Shown piece after piece: positions 10,608-19,597 of a stretch of DNA of 64,000 nucleotides. This DNA comes from Yersinia nurmii. Lineage in GTDB: Bacteria; Pseudomonadota; Gammaproteobacteria; Enterobacterales; Enterobacteriaceae. The translations under genes and the position numbers were made by a program. The notes under the pieces were generated by a model that saw nothing but the letters and a program-made list of their open reading frames with translations, made no database searches and was not told where the DNA came from. The stretch is taken from positions 91,777 to 155,776 of the forward strand of contig NZ_CPYD01000011.1 of assembly GCF_001112925.1 (NCBI RefSeq), written 5' to 3'. The number at the start of each line of letters is the position of its first letter. The first letter of the stretch is position 1.

Positions 10608-12256
10608 GGTTTTTTACCCTCGTCACTTTCGCGGAACACCCCGGCAAAGGACGCATTACCAAAGGGACTGAGCACCAGACCTTTGATGTCGTAACGATAC
10701 GCCTGTAGCCGCAAGGAGGAAGCCAGAGGCAGCAGAGGCAACTGTTGCTCAAGAATTCGCTGCGCCTGTTGGTAATAGTCAATGCGTTCCGATATCTGCT
10801 GCGATCGCAGGGCTTTTTGCAGTAATTCATCGAAAGCCGGGTCACACCAGTGAGCATAGTTGGTTTGTGAGCGTATTGCTGCGCAGCTTAATAATGGGCG
10901 GAAGAAACTGTCTGGGTCATTACTGTCCGTTGACCAACCGGTGAGCGTGAGGTCATGGTTCATTTCCATCAACCGTGCCTCCTGAAAACGTCCCTCAACC
11001 GGCACGATATTCACAGTAATACCGACCTGCGCCAAATCCGCCTGAATCAGTTCGGCGGTTTTTAACGGACTAGGATTATAAGACTGTGAAGCCGTGGGTA
11101 CCCACAGATTCAGCTGTAACGGGTTGATTCCCAACTCTTTCAGTATTTCTCTAGCTTTGCTGGGATTGTATTCAGTCACCTGCGCGTGGTTATCGTAAGC
11201 CCAGGAGGCGCGTGGCAGAATCGACGCGGCGGTTTCTGCGGTGCCGTAATAAATCGACTGCATCAGCCGTTGATTATTAATAGACAAGGCGACGGCCTGA
11301 CGAACGCGCTCATCGTTCAACGGCGGTTTACGGGTATTAAATGCCAGATAGGCGATATTCATGCCCGGTCGCAGTGTTAGGCGTAAACGCGGATCATCTC
11401 GCAAAATGGACAACTGACTGGCCGCTGGGTAGGCGAGTACGTCACATTCGCCGGTCAGTAATTTAGACAAGCGACCGGTACCGCCAGCGCCCAGATCGAT
11501 AATGACCTGCGGCATACGCGGCAAGCCCTTCCAATAATTACTGTTGCGAGAAAGTCGAATATATTGACCAGAGCGATACTCATTGAGCATGAATGGTCCG
11601 GTGCCAATGGGTTCGCGGTCAATCTGCTCCTTTTTGCCTTTCGCAGTCAGTACATCGCCGTATTCAGCGGAAAGCACCGGCGCGTAATGGGTGGCCAAAT
11701 GCCACAGGAAAGAGGCATCTGGCGCTTTGAGGCGGAATTCTACTGTGTAATCATCCAGTTTTTTCACGCTCTGTACGGCGTCGGCAAATTGCAGGCTATC
11801 AAAGTAGGGGTAGTCGCCGCCGTTCACGTTGTGATACGGATGATTTTGGTCAAATACCCGTTGGAAGCTAAAGATAACATCGTCGGCATTCATCATGCGC
11901 GTCGGCTTAAACCACTCGGTGGTTTGGAAAGGCACATCTTTACGCAAATGGAAACGGTAAGTGGCACCGTTGTCCAGTACTTGCCAGCTATCGGCAAGTT
12001 CCGGCACCAAACGATAGGTATAAGGGTCAACGTCTAGCAGGCGATCGTAAAGCTGTGCTGCTAACGTATCTATGGTTAAACCACCGCTGGCCATCTGCGG
12101 ATTGAAAGTATTCAACACGCCACTGACGCAATAGACGAAACCCCGCTGGCGGATATCCGGCGGCGGTTGAATCGCTTGGGGTGCAGGCTGAGTTTGTGCC
12201 AGCGCCGGTGTCGCCAGACAGCCAAGCGACAGCAGCCAAATTAGTAAACCACGCAT
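10604..12256 (-). CDS. sapA: Periplasmic peptide-binding protein SapA
   Basis: Solute-binding protein of the Sap transporter, family 5 of extracellular solute-binding proteins. The chosen ATG at 12256 gives a clean signal peptide ([20 protein letters not shown], cleavage before QTQP), and a 550-residue precursor against about 547 in E. coli. An upstream in-frame start would add 39 residues that bury the signal peptide, so it is rejected. Conserved stretches include [13 protein letters not shown], the [15 protein letters not shown] segment and the C-terminal [11 protein letters not shown]. It is the first gene of the sapABCDF operon. Confidence 0.95.
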   Translation of the reverse strand: MRGLLIWLLSLGCLATPALAQTQPAPQAIQPPPDIRQRGFVYCVSGVLNTFNPQMASGGLTIDTLAAQLYDRLLDVDPYTYRLVPELADSWQVLDNGATYRFHLRKDVPFQTTEWFKPTRMMNADDVIFSFQRVFDQNHPYHNVNGGDYPYFDSLQFADAVQSVKKLDDYTVEFRLKAPDASFLWHLATHYAPVLSAEYGDVLTAKGKKEQIDREPIGTGPFMLNEYRSGQYIRLSRNSNYWKGLPRMPQVIIDLGAGGTGRLSKLLTGECDVLAYPAASQLSILRDDPRLRLTLRPGMNIAYLAFNTRKPPLNDERVRQAVALSINNQRLMQSIYYGTAETAASILPRASWAYDNHAQVTEYNPSKAREILKELGINPLQLNLWVPTASQSYNPSPLKTAELIQADLAQVGITVNIVPVEGRFQEARLMEMNHDLTLTGWSTDSNDPDSFFRPLLSCAAIRSQTNYAHWCDPAFDELLQKALRSQQISERIDYYQQAQRILEQQLPLLPLASSLRLQAYRYDIKGLVLSPFGNASFAGVFRESDEGKKP

Positions 12257-12410
12257 AAAACGCTTCAACTGTAAGTAAGCAATAGACTTAGTGTACCGTA
12301 AACTGGTTATCCCCCCAATCCATTGAGCAAAACAACTCTCTGATCTCAGGGATATTGCTGTAATTATGCGCAAAAGCGCCGAGGGAGAGCAAAAAAACGC
12401 AACTCCAATA

Positions 12411-12425
12411 TGTTATATTATAACA
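12411..12425. promoter_or_regulatory. Zur-type operator ahead of folE2
   Basis: Perfect 7-1-7 palindrome tgttatattataaca, matching the gammaproteobacterial Zur consensus core (GTTATAnTATAAC). It ends 50 bases before the folE2 ATG. Zur represses its targets when zinc is sufficient, so folE2 should be expressed on zinc starvation. An in-frame upstream ATG at 12410 runs through this site and would be incompatible with it as the true start. Confidence 0.8.
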
Positions 12426-12475
12426 ATTACATGTTACCTTTATTTGATATTAATAAGGTACTAATAGAGGACGAC

Positions 12476-13399
12476 ATGAAAATAGCTGCGAATCAATCCC
12501 TAACGGCGTTGCCAGATGTACAATCTTTATCCATCGATGTTAGCAATATGGGGATGGATTGGGTCGGCATGGAAGGCATTGCGTTGCCGTTGGACATCGC
12601 TGGGAAGCCACTGTCTGCAAAAGTGAATGCCGGGATTCGTGTCAAAGCCAAAAGTCAGAGCAAGGGAATCCATATGTCCCGCTTATACTTGGCATTAGAT
12701 GAGTTGACTCAAGGAGAATTAACGCCCCAGCGCATTCACACGACATTGGCCGCATTTTTAGCTTCTCAGCCCGATTTAGCTGCGAGTGCTAGCCTGCATA
12801 TTGCCAGCGAAATTTTTATCTCGCGACCGGCGATGTTATCCCCACAGAGAGGCTGGAAGGCCTATCCACTGACGATTGACGCCCAGCTCGAACAGCAGCT
12901 TCAGCTTCGGCTATCCCTGTCCGTACCTTATTCCTCCACTTGTCCCAGCTCGGCAGCGCTGAGTCTTCAGTCTGCTTGGCAGCAGTTTCAATTGGATTTT
13001 GATCAGCAGGAAAATCTGACCCAACAACAGGTGCTGGATTGGCTTGGAACGCAGGGAATGCCAGCAACGCCGCACAGTCAGCGCAGTTGGGCTATAGTGA
13101 CGGTGTCACTTAAGTCCACTGAAATGAATTTTCCGGTACTGGAATTGATTAACCAAATTGAAAATGCGCTGGGAACGCCGGTACAAACCGTGGTGAAACG
13201 TCAGGATGAGCAGGCGTTTGCATTAGCTAATGGACAAAATCTGATGTTTTGTGAGGACGCGGCGCGTCGTTTGTACGTCATGCTGAGCAAGCAATGCCGC
13301 TATACGGCATTTTCAGTTAGGGTGGAACATCAGGAAAGCCTGCATGCCCACAATGCCGTCGCCGTTATCAGCCGCGAGGGCACTAAACATACGGCTTAA
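12476..13399 (+). CDS. folE2: GTP cyclohydrolase FolE2 (type IB)
   Basis: Catalyses the first step of folate biosynthesis, GTP to dihydroneopterin triphosphate, using a metal other than zinc, and so replaces the zinc enzyme FolE when zinc is scarce. Family hallmarks: VSNMGMDWVGMEGIALPL near the N-terminus, AKVNAGIRV and HMSRLY, the STCPSSAALS active-site loop near residue 155 (the first cysteine of the usual CPC motif is kept, the second is serine), and LMFCEDAARRLY near 260. Start ATG 12476 has AGAGG upstream and gives 307 residues. The Zur-type palindrome upstream agrees with the role. A broken carbonic-anhydrase-like gene follows, as expected for a former zinc-sparing operon. Confidence 0.88.
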   Translation: MKIAANQSLTALPDVQSLSIDVSNMGMDWVGMEGIALPLDIAGKPLSAKVNAGIRVKAKSQSKGIHMSRLYLALDELTQGELTPQRIHTTLAAFLASQPDLAASASLHIASEIFISRPAMLSPQRGWKAYPLTIDAQLEQQLQLRLSLSVPYSSTCPSSAALSLQSAWQQFQLDFDQQENLTQQQVLDWLGTQGMPATPHSQRSWAIVTVSLKSTEMNFPVLELINQIENALGTPVQTVVKRQDEQAFALANGQNLMFCEDAARRLYVMLSKQCRYTAFSVRVEHQESLHAHNAVAVISREGTKHTA

Positions 13400-13417
13400 A
13401 AATCCTTCCGGCCATTT

Positions 13418-13925
13418 ATCTCAGGTCCCGGTTAGTGCTTGTCTCGGTCAACGCTTATCGCTACCCAACGGCAATTTTGTGCGGGCGGGTGATTGTCGAT
13501 GACGATGTCTACGTGGTGCCTTATGCGGTGATGCGTGCTGATGAGATGGGTGAAAATGGCGCCGATTCGGATCGGTACGCTTTCTAACATTCAGGCTAGT
13601 TGGTGATTCATTCCAAACGTGGGGTTGCAGTGACCACTGGCAGCGACAGCGCGATCACATATCCTGTCATCGTTCATGGCCATTGTGCTATGGAGCCGGG
13701 TGTTTATTGGCTTCAGTAGCGTATCGTTTAATTGCCACATTGATTCTGCCGCTATCACGCGGTGGAGAACAGTGTGACGCTGCCGCAAAACCGCTATATT
13801 CCTTCTACCGAGCGGGGTTGATAGCCGCAGTGGCTTCAGGGTTTACCGACAGGACGAACGCGATGCATTGCTGTTTTCCGAAGGGGTTCTCGTAACCAAT
13901 ATCGAGTTGGTACGTGGATATCAGG
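13418..13925 (+). pseudogene. Broken gamma-carbonic-anhydrase-like (left-handed beta-helix) gene
   Basis: Three frames read in sequence give a degraded hexapeptide-repeat protein: GQRLS, then PTAILCGRVIVDDDVYVVPY and AVMRADEMGENG, then API-RIG-LSNIQ, then after a frameshift IHSKRGVAVTTG and VIVHGHC, and later VTLPQNRYIPSTERG. These match, in order, the gamma-carbonic-anhydrase family pattern with its N-I-Q and H-S-K strands and the Y-I-P-S-T tail. Several stops and frameshifts interrupt it, so no full-length product is possible. Paralogues of this family are known to accompany folE2 under Zur control in some proteobacteria. The exact ends are approximate. Confidence 0.65.
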
Positions 13926-13966
13926 GCTGCGTAACGAGTTTTAGCGAGGGACATCGATTAGGGTGA

Positions 13967-13985
13967 GATAATAGTAATTATAACT
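13967..13985. promoter_or_regulatory. Weak Fur-like sequence upstream of the oxoamine synthase gene
   Basis: gataatagtaattataac matches roughly two thirds of the 19-base Fur consensus and lies about 155 bases before the start of the synthase gene. The same region holds the perfect palindrome agtgatcact at 14084-14093. Either could be an operator, but neither is strong enough to assert. Confidence 0.2.
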
Positions 13986-14141
13986 CCACTAATAATTGTG
14001 TAATTCTAGCTTTACGTCGTGCGATAATTGAGCAATTGCTGCTTTCACCTACCTTTCCTATAGTTTTTGGTGCTCACAATACTAGTGATCACTCTCATCG
14101 TATCAAGATGAATAATTCTGAACGCATCACTATAGGAATTA

Positions 14142-15416
14142 ATGATGAATCAGCAAGCCGCCCCATCCTGGATGGCGAAATGGTTGGACACGCATTTCGC
14201 TCACTCTCCGCTTACACCTCCCGCTCACCCTATGGTTGATGCCGTGATTGATGGTATTGACGGACGCAAGATAGTGATTGGCGAACATGAACTTATTGAT
14301 TTTGCCTCCTGTAATTATCTGGGGTTGGATCTAAATTCACAGGTTCAGGCGTCAATATTACCTCTGGTGCGTCAATGGGGTACTCATCCTAGCTGGTCGA
14401 GAATGCTGGGTACGCCCACGCCTTATCGGGATATAGAGCGCGAGTTAACCGCCTTGACCCAAGCGCCGGATATATTGGCCTTTCCGACTATCACGCATAT
14501 CCATCTTTCAGTCATTCCTTTCCTCAGCGGCACGGGCGCAATTTATCTGGATAGCCGGGCACATAAAACTATTTATGAAGGTTGTAAAGCGGCACAGGGG
14601 CAAGGAGCTACGCTGATTCGCTTTAAACATAACGACGCCGATGAATTAGAACGATTATTAGCCAGTAGCTCCGTGCCGCCGCGCTTAATTTGCATGGATG
14701 GGGTGAATAGCATGACCGGCAATCTGCCAGATTTAGTGCGCTTTGCCGAGATAGCCCGGCGCTGGAACCTTATCCTTTATGTGGATGATGCCCATGGTTT
14801 TGGTTTGATAGGTGAAAATCCCGATGGAGAAATGCCGTGGGGGTACAAAGGGAACGGTATCGTTCGCCACTATGGTTTGAGCTACGACAATATCCTGCTG
14901 GTGGCGGGTTTATCCAAATCCTATTCATCATTGCTGGCGTTTATGGCGTTGCCAACGGTATTGAAGGAAATGATTAAAGTTGCCGCGTCGCCTTATCTGT
15001 ATTCGGGTCCATCCCCGGTCGCTTCTCTGGCCACGACGTTGAGCGGTTTAGCGGTTAACGCCCAACGCGGGGAGGAATTGCGTCGCGATTTGCATCAAAT
15101 GTGTCGACAATTGTTAAAAGGGTTAGCCGATCTTGATATCTTCACGTTGAATAACTCCGAATTACCCATCATGGAAATACCGCTGAAAGATCCAAGGCAA
15201 ATTATGGAGTTAGGCAGTTATCTGTTTGAGCGCGGAGTTTATGTCACGCTAGCGTTGTATCCGTTGGTGCCAAAAAAAGAAGTCGGCTTCCGCGTGCAGC
15301 TCACTGCGGCCAATAATCCGGATCAGGTACGGCATTTACTGGCAGTGTTGGCAGAATCCACCACTCGCTTCGAATTTTATTCCTGCACGGACAATGTGAA
15401 TCAGGGGGCCGGTTAA
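14142..15416 (+). CDS. Alpha-oxoamine synthase-like PLP enzyme
   Basis: A 424-residue member of the fold-type I PLP family that includes KBL, BioF, ALA synthase, serine palmitoyltransferase and CqsA. These condense an amino acid with an acyl-thioester and lose CO2, giving an alpha-aminoketone. DFASCNYLGL (about residue 48) is the family entry motif, VDDAHGFG (about 214-221) holds the cofactor-binding Asp and His, and GLSKSYSS near residue 259 carries the PLP lysine. No biotin or threonine genes are nearby. Two bases separate its stop from a ureohydrolase gene, which suggests a two-step pathway on a guanidino substrate or product. Substrates are unknown. Start: ATG ATG at 14142 with AGGAAT upstream. 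Confidence 0.8.
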   Translation: MMNQQAAPSWMAKWLDTHFAHSPLTPPAHPMVDAVIDGIDGRKIVIGEHELIDFASCNYLGLDLNSQVQASILPLVRQWGTHPSWSRMLGTPTPYRDIERELTALTQAPDILAFPTITHIHLSVIPFLSGTGAIYLDSRAHKTIYEGCKAAQGQGATLIRFKHNDADELERLLASSSVPPRLICMDGVNSMTGNLPDLVRFAEIARRWNLILYVDDAHGFGLIGENPDGEMPWGYKGNGIVRHYGLSYDNILLVAGLSKSYSSLLAFMALPTVLKEMIKVAASPYLYSGPSPVASLATTLSGLAVNAQRGEELRRDLHQMCRQLLKGLADLDIFTLNNSELPIMEIPLKDPRQIMELGSYLFERGVYVTLALYPLVPKKEVGFRVQLTAANNPDQVRHLLAVLAESTTRFEFYSCTDNVNQGAG

Positions 15417-15418
15417 AT

Positions 15419-16447
15419 ATGAACTCACTCAATAAATTGCGGCAGAAGTATGCGGGAAAAGACGCATTTATCATTCACGATGAAAGTTATCGTCAGGTGG
15501 CGGAAACCTTCTTCCCTGATGCTAAGGCGCAGGCTACATGGGCGTTTGACCATCTGGCTACTTTTCTCGATTTACCTTTCCGTGCACCGGAGCAATGGCT
15601 GGGAGCCGACGTGGGCATTTTGGGCGTTCCCATGGATCTCGGCGTGACTCATCGCGCGGGGGCGCGTTTTGGCCCTAAAGCGGTGCGCGCTGCGGAACGT
15701 ATCGGGCCTTATGATCATGTGCTGAATCTTGCGCCTGCTCAGTTACTTTGTGCCGCCGACTTGGGCGACGTGGTGTTTAACAATCGTTTTGACCTCACGC
15801 AAACCCATTTGGATATACAAAATACGATATCTCGCCTGAAAGCATCCGGCATTTTGCCTCTGTCAGTAGGCGGCGATCATTCCATGACGCTGCCAATCTT
15901 GCGGGCTTTAGGGGCTGAGCGACCGGTTGGCGTGATTCATTTTGACGCTCATTGTGATACCGCCGGTCTTTTTTACGGTAATCAGCATCACGGTTCGCCG
16001 TTTCGTCAGGCGGTATTAGACGGAGTGATAGATCCTTGCCGTACGGTGCAAATTGGAATTCGTGGCCCGGATGAATATTTTTGGGAGTTCTCTCGTGATT
16101 CCGGTATGACGGTGATCCATGCGGAAGCCGTTTTTGAGCGTGGCGCTCAATCAATCATTCAGCAGGTAAAAACCATCGTGGGGACTGGGCCTGTGTATAT
16201 CAGTGTAGATATTGATTCTCTCGATCCTACTTTTGCTCCGGGCACCGGAACGCCGGAGGTCAATGGATTATTACCGCGAGAATTGTTCGGTATGTTGAGA
16301 GGGTTGGCCGGTGTCAACATGGTTGGTGGCGATATCGTTGAGGTCGCGCCGCAGTATGATCCTACCAGTAATACGGCGAATCTTGGGGCGCAGATTCTAT
16401 TCACGTTACTGTGTCTGGCTACGCTTAGGAATAATAACGATCGCTAA
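15419..16447 (+). CDS. Ureohydrolase (agmatinase/guanidinobutyrase-like)
   Basis: A 342-residue member of the arginase/agmatinase family, which hydrolyses a guanidino group to an amine and urea with a two-manganese centre. Metal-binding motifs are intact: GGDHSM near residue 151, HFDAHCDT near 174, and SVDIDSLDP with the following APGTGTPE near 262. The sequence is agmatinase-like (AGARFGPKAVR early, GGDIVEVAP late) but no polyamine genes are adjacent. It begins two bases after the oxoamine synthase stop and is almost certainly co-transcribed. The true substrate may be the product or precursor of that enzyme rather than agmatine. Confidence 0.82.
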   Translation: MNSLNKLRQKYAGKDAFIIHDESYRQVAETFFPDAKAQATWAFDHLATFLDLPFRAPEQWLGADVGILGVPMDLGVTHRAGARFGPKAVRAAERIGPYDHVLNLAPAQLLCAADLGDVVFNNRFDLTQTHLDIQNTISRLKASGILPLSVGGDHSMTLPILRALGAERPVGVIHFDAHCDTAGLFYGNQHHGSPFRQAVLDGVIDPCRTVQIGIRGPDEYFWEFSRDSGMTVIHAEAVFERGAQSIIQQVKTIVGTGPVYISVDIDSLDPTFAPGTGTPEVNGLLPRELFGMLRGLAGVNMVGGDIVEVAPQYDPTSNTANLGAQILFTLLCLATLRNNNDR

Positions 16448-16603
16448 ATTAGAGGGTTAGCCAATTTTGGCTGTGGCCCTGAAGCTGAAAGGATTCCAAA
16501 CAGAGAATGAGGCCATCGGATTAGGTTGAAACATAACGTGAAATGAATCATTGAAGAGCCACAATATCGTTGTGGAAATGAGAAAAATTCTCAACAAAAG
16601 TGT

Positions 16604-16632
16604 TTACAAGTGCTACTGATAACCATTATCAT
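16604..16632 (+). promoter_or_regulatory. ryhB promoter with Fur site
   Basis: A sigma70 promoter with -35 ttacaa (16604-16609), a 17-base spacer and -10 tatcat (16627-16632). The Fur-type palindrome TGATAACCATTATCA at 16617-16631 covers the -10 and matches 14 of 15 positions of the 7-1-7 consensus. Fur with iron would block the promoter, giving transcription under iron starvation. Confidence 0.8.
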
Positions 16633-16639
16633 TGCTTTG

Positions 16640-16747
16640 CACTTCAGGAAGAGGCCGCCAGTAGGGAGCTTCTGATAGAAAGGCACGACATTGCTCACAT
16701 TGCTTCCAGTGTTTTTTAAGCCAGCTCGGGTGCTGGCTTTTTTTTTT
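16640..16747 (+). ncRNA. ryhB: Iron-responsive small RNA RyhB
   Basis: RyhB pairs with and destabilises mRNAs of iron-using proteins with the help of Hfq. The invariant pairing core gcacgacattgctcacattg lies at 16683-16702 and is followed by cttccagt, as in E. coli RyhB. The 3' end is the usual agccagc / gctggct hairpin with a long T-run. The 5' half (16640-16680) is longer than in E. coli, giving about 105 nucleotides against 90. A Fur-controlled promoter stands in front. The 5' end is inferred from the -10 position. Its location right after the oxoamine synthase and ureohydrolase operon is unlike E. coli. Confidence 0.92.
16719..16747 (+). terminator. Rho-independent terminator of ryhB
   Basis: Stem agccagc / gctggct with a 6-base loop and a run of ten T. 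The long T-run also serves Hfq binding in this RNA class. Confidence 0.9.
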
Positions 16748-16872
16748 ACCTGCGATTAGCTTTTCAGCTTATTAGCATCTTTTACCTTCTTTTCTGCCTC
16801 GTATTTTCACTTCACTCGCCCTGTTTCATATCATTCTGCCGGATAAAAATAAGCGAAAATTATGGTGGCTAG

Positions 16873-17895
16873 CTAATCATTTGCAGACTCTTCGTTATTC
16901 TCATCTGTGGCGGCTTGAAGTATCGAGTGTTTTTTCAGCATTCCCCGTAACTGGTGATAGGTCAGCCCTAATAAATCCGCCGCTTTCCTCTGATTGAAAC
17001 GAGCCTGCTCCAGCGCTTGCATAATTAACAGTTTCTCGCTGTGTTGTAGCCAGCCTTTGAGGTCAACGGGGAGGGCGGGCAGGGAAGCCGTTTCCGTTGG
17101 AGGGGGCGTTTGGCTATTTTGATGGGCAGCAAAAGGGTTGATAATTATCGTGTCTAGCGGAGCCGGGCTATCGCCGTGGCGATAAACCGAACGCTCCACC
17201 ACATTTTTCAGCTCTCGCACGTTTCCCGGCCAATGATAACCCAGCAACTGGCTTTTGGCCTGTAGAGTAAAACCGGGGAATAATTGTAGCCCAAGTTCAC
17301 GGCACATTTGGATGGCGAAATGCTCCGCCAGCAGCATGATATCTTGCTGTCTCTGACGTAGCGGCGGCAGCTGCACCACGTCGAAAGCCAGACGATCCAA
17401 TAAATCCGCACGGAACTTTCCTGCGGCGGCCAGGGCGGGTAAATTATCATTGGTGGCGCAAACTAAACGCACGTCAACCTGCAACGGCTGGCTGCCGCCA
17501 ACTCTCTCCAGATGACCATATTCAATTACTCGCAGCAGTTTTTCCTGCACCAGCATTGGGGCGGTAGCGAGTTCATCGAGAAACAGCGTTCCTCCATCGG
17601 CGCGTTCAAATCGACCTAAATGGCGCTTTTGCGCGCCGGTAAAGGCGCCGGCTTCATGACCAAATAGCTCGGAATCCAGCAGGTTTTCATTCAGCGCCGC
17701 ACAGTTGAGTGAGATAAACGGACCCTGCCAGCGATTCGAGAGGTAATGCAAACGGTGAGCAATCAATTCCTTACCCGTTCCGCGTTCGCCAATCACTAGC
17801 ACGGGTTTATTCAATTTGGCCAGTCCCGAGACTTGCTCAAGCACCTCAACAAAAGAATTGGCTTCACCTAGCAGGTTTTCAAGTTGTTCGCTCAT
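16873..17895 (-). CDS. pspF: Phage shock protein operon activator PspF
   Basis: Sigma54-dependent enhancer-binding protein that activates the psp operon and is held inactive by PspA. It lacks a receiver domain. Walker A GERGTGKE is near residue 36, the sigma54-contacting GAFTGA loop near 82, Walker B GGTLFLDE near 104, and a Fis-type helix-turn-helix at the end (RKAADLLGLTYHQLRGMLKK). The ATG at 17895 (MSEQLENLLGEANSF) matches the family start; an in-frame GTG four codons upstream is the alternative. It is divergent from pspA across a 220-base region with the sigma54 promoter. At 340 residues it has a slightly longer linker before the HTH than E. coli. Confidence 0.95.
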   Translation of the reverse strand: MSEQLENLLGEANSFVEVLEQVSGLAKLNKPVLVIGERGTGKELIAHRLHYLSNRWQGPFISLNCAALNENLLDSELFGHEAGAFTGAQKRHLGRFERADGGTLFLDELATAPMLVQEKLLRVIEYGHLERVGGSQPLQVDVRLVCATNDNLPALAAAGKFRADLLDRLAFDVVQLPPLRQRQQDIMLLAEHFAIQMCRELGLQLFPGFTLQAKSQLLGYHWPGNVRELKNVVERSVYRHGDSPAPLDTIIINPFAAHQNSQTPPPTETASLPALPVDLKGWLQHSEKLLIMQALEQARFNQRKAADLLGLTYHQLRGMLKKHSILQAATDENNEESAND

Positions 17896-18004
17896 AGTGA
17901 GATTCACTAATAGTTGGTTAAAGTAATCACTGTACCTTTTATGTCGAAATTAGCAATAAAGTCTTTTTCCCTTTTAATTCATTATGATATTGGTTTTTAT
18001 AAAG

Positions 18005-18021
18005 TTGGCACGCCTTTTGAT
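18005..18021 (+). promoter_or_regulatory. Sigma54 promoter of the psp operon
   Basis: ttggcacgccttttgat fits the -24/-12 consensus (TGGCAC, then TTG near -12), about 100 bases before pspA. PspF enhancer sites and an IHF site are expected in the AT-rich 17930-18000 stretch, but I cannot delimit them. Confidence 0.75.
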
Positions 18022-18116
18022 TACCCTATAGCCAGAGCTGTATCTGTACCGGTGAGATTTGCTCACTGAACAACAGGCGCATAGAGTCGCCCACATGATT
18101 AAAGAGGATGTGAATA

Positions 18117-18782
18117 ATGGGTATTTTTTCTCGTTTTGCCGATATCGTGAATGCCAACATCAACACCTTGCTGGATAAAGCCGAAGATCCGCAAAAACTG
18201 GTTCGCCTGATGATTCAGGAAATGGAAGATACGCTGGTAGAAATTCGGTCTACCTCTGCTCGCGCGTTGGCGGAAAAGAAACAGTTAATGCGCCGGATTG
18301 ATTTGGGTGAAAGTCAGCTGGTGGAATGGCAGGAGAAGGCCGAGTTGGCGCTGCGTAAAGATAAAGAAGACTTGGCTCGCGCTGCTTTGATTGAAAAACA
18401 GAAAGTGGCTTCCCTGATCGAGACCCTACAGCGTGAAGTGGCGACCGTAGACGAAACGCTGGATCGCATGAAACATGAGATTGGCGAGCTGGAAAGCAAA
18501 CTGACCGAAACCCGTGCCAGACAGCAAGCGCTGACTTTGCGTCATCAGGCAGCCGCTTCTTCTCGCGATGTTCGTCGCCAGTTAGATAGCGGTAAGCTGG
18601 ATGAGGCGATGGCTCGTTTTGAGCAATTCGAACGCCGGATTGACCATATGGAAGCCGAAGCGGAAAGCGTCAGTATCGGTAAAAAGAAGTCACTGGAACA
18701 AGAGTTTGCAGAACTGAAAGCCGATGATGAAATCAGCAGTCAGTTGGCGGCGTTAAAAGCAAAAATGAATGCTCCAGAATAA
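18117..18782 (+). CDS. pspA: Phage shock protein A
   Basis: Peripheral inner-membrane protein of the PspA/IM30/ESCRT-III family that binds stressed membranes and inhibits PspF when there is no stress. The 221-residue sequence starts with the amphipathic helix [20 protein letters not shown] and is otherwise almost all coiled coil (about residues 25-215). Length and sequence match E. coli (222). It opens pspABCD and is separated from pspB by 125 bases. Confidence 0.97.
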   Translation: MGIFSRFADIVNANINTLLDKAEDPQKLVRLMIQEMEDTLVEIRSTSARALAEKKQLMRRIDLGESQLVEWQEKAELALRKDKEDLARAALIEKQKVASLIETLQREVATVDETLDRMKHEIGELESKLTETRARQQALTLRHQAAASSRDVRRQLDSGKLDEAMARFEQFERRIDHMEAEAESVSIGKKKSLEQEFAELKADDEISSQLAALKAKMNAPE

Positions 18783-18907
18783 GCTCCAGAATAATAAAGA
18801 GTTATAAACACGGGCCGTTATCCCAACAGGTGGCGGCCATATTATTACTCGAATCTTGCGGCTATGATGATTGCATTGCCGATGATAAGAATAAATAAGG
18901 GAAAAGA

Positions 18908-19135
18908 ATGAGTATTCTGTTTTTAGCTATTCCGCTAACCATATTTGTGCTGTTTGTCGCACCGATCTGGCTGTGGCTACATTATAGCAATCGCCAACAA
19001 AGCGGCACCCAGCTTAGCCATCAGGAAATGCAGCGTTTAGCGCAGTTAGCCGATGATGCGCGCCGTATGCGTGAACGTATTCAGGCGTTGGAAGAGATTC
19101 TGGATGCAGAACATCCGAACTGGAGACAATCATAA
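18908..19135 (+). CDS. pspB: Phage shock protein B
   Basis: Small inner-membrane protein (75 residues) with one N-terminal transmembrane helix (ILFLAIPLTIFVLFVAPIWL) and a cytoplasmic helical tail. With PspC it senses envelope stress and pulls PspA away from PspF. The stop overlaps the start of pspC, so translation is coupled. Confidence 0.95.
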   Translation: MSILFLAIPLTIFVLFVAPIWLWLHYSNRQQSGTQLSHQEMQRLAQLADDARRMRERIQALEEILDAEHPNWRQS

Positions 19136-19494
19136 TGACCGGTTTGTTTAGTGAAAAAAAACTCTACCGCGTGCCGGAAGAAGGCATGGTGAAAGGGGTG
19201 TGCGCCGGTTTAGCGCATTATCTGGATATTCCTGTCAAACTGGTACGTATTATTGCTGTGTTATCGATGTTCTTCGGTCTGTTTGTTTTCACCATCGTAG
19301 CCTACGTGGTGCTGACTTATATGCTGGACCCAGCACCGGCCAGCACTTTTATGGATGAGGATTATCAAACCCCACGCCAACTGCTGGATAAGCTGGATTA
19401 CGAATTAAGCAGCGGAGAGCAACGTTTGCGGCAAGTAGAACGTTACGTTACTTCGGAAACGTTCGGTGTTCGCAGCAGATTCCGTCAGTTATAA
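19135..19494 (+). CDS. pspC: Phage shock protein C
   Basis: Inner-membrane stress sensor of 119 residues. The PspC domain is clear: KKLYRVPEEGMVKGVCAGLA at residues 7-26, then a transmembrane helix (about 40-62, LVRIIAVLSMFFGLFVFTIV) and a leucine-zipper-like periplasmic tail. In Yersinia the PspBC pair is required to survive secretin stress during type III secretion. Confidence 0.95.
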   Translation: MTGLFSEKKLYRVPEEGMVKGVCAGLAHYLDIPVKLVRIIAVLSMFFGLFVFTIVAYVVLTYMLDPAPASTFMDEDYQTPRQLLDKLDYELSSGEQRLRQVERYVTSETFGVRSRFRQL

Positions 19495-19597
19495 CGGATC
19501 CACAGCGCAATGAATCGGTAATTCATGTGACCCGTGGGCTGGTTTATGACTTTTACCAATCTGAGATTCACAAAAAATGACCTGCCGGAGGGCATAA

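Noticed and set aside
12410..12475. N-terminal extension of FolE2 from an earlier ATG
   Set aside because: It would place the start within the Zur-type palindrome and adds 22 residues absent in the family; the ATG at 12476 has AGAGG.
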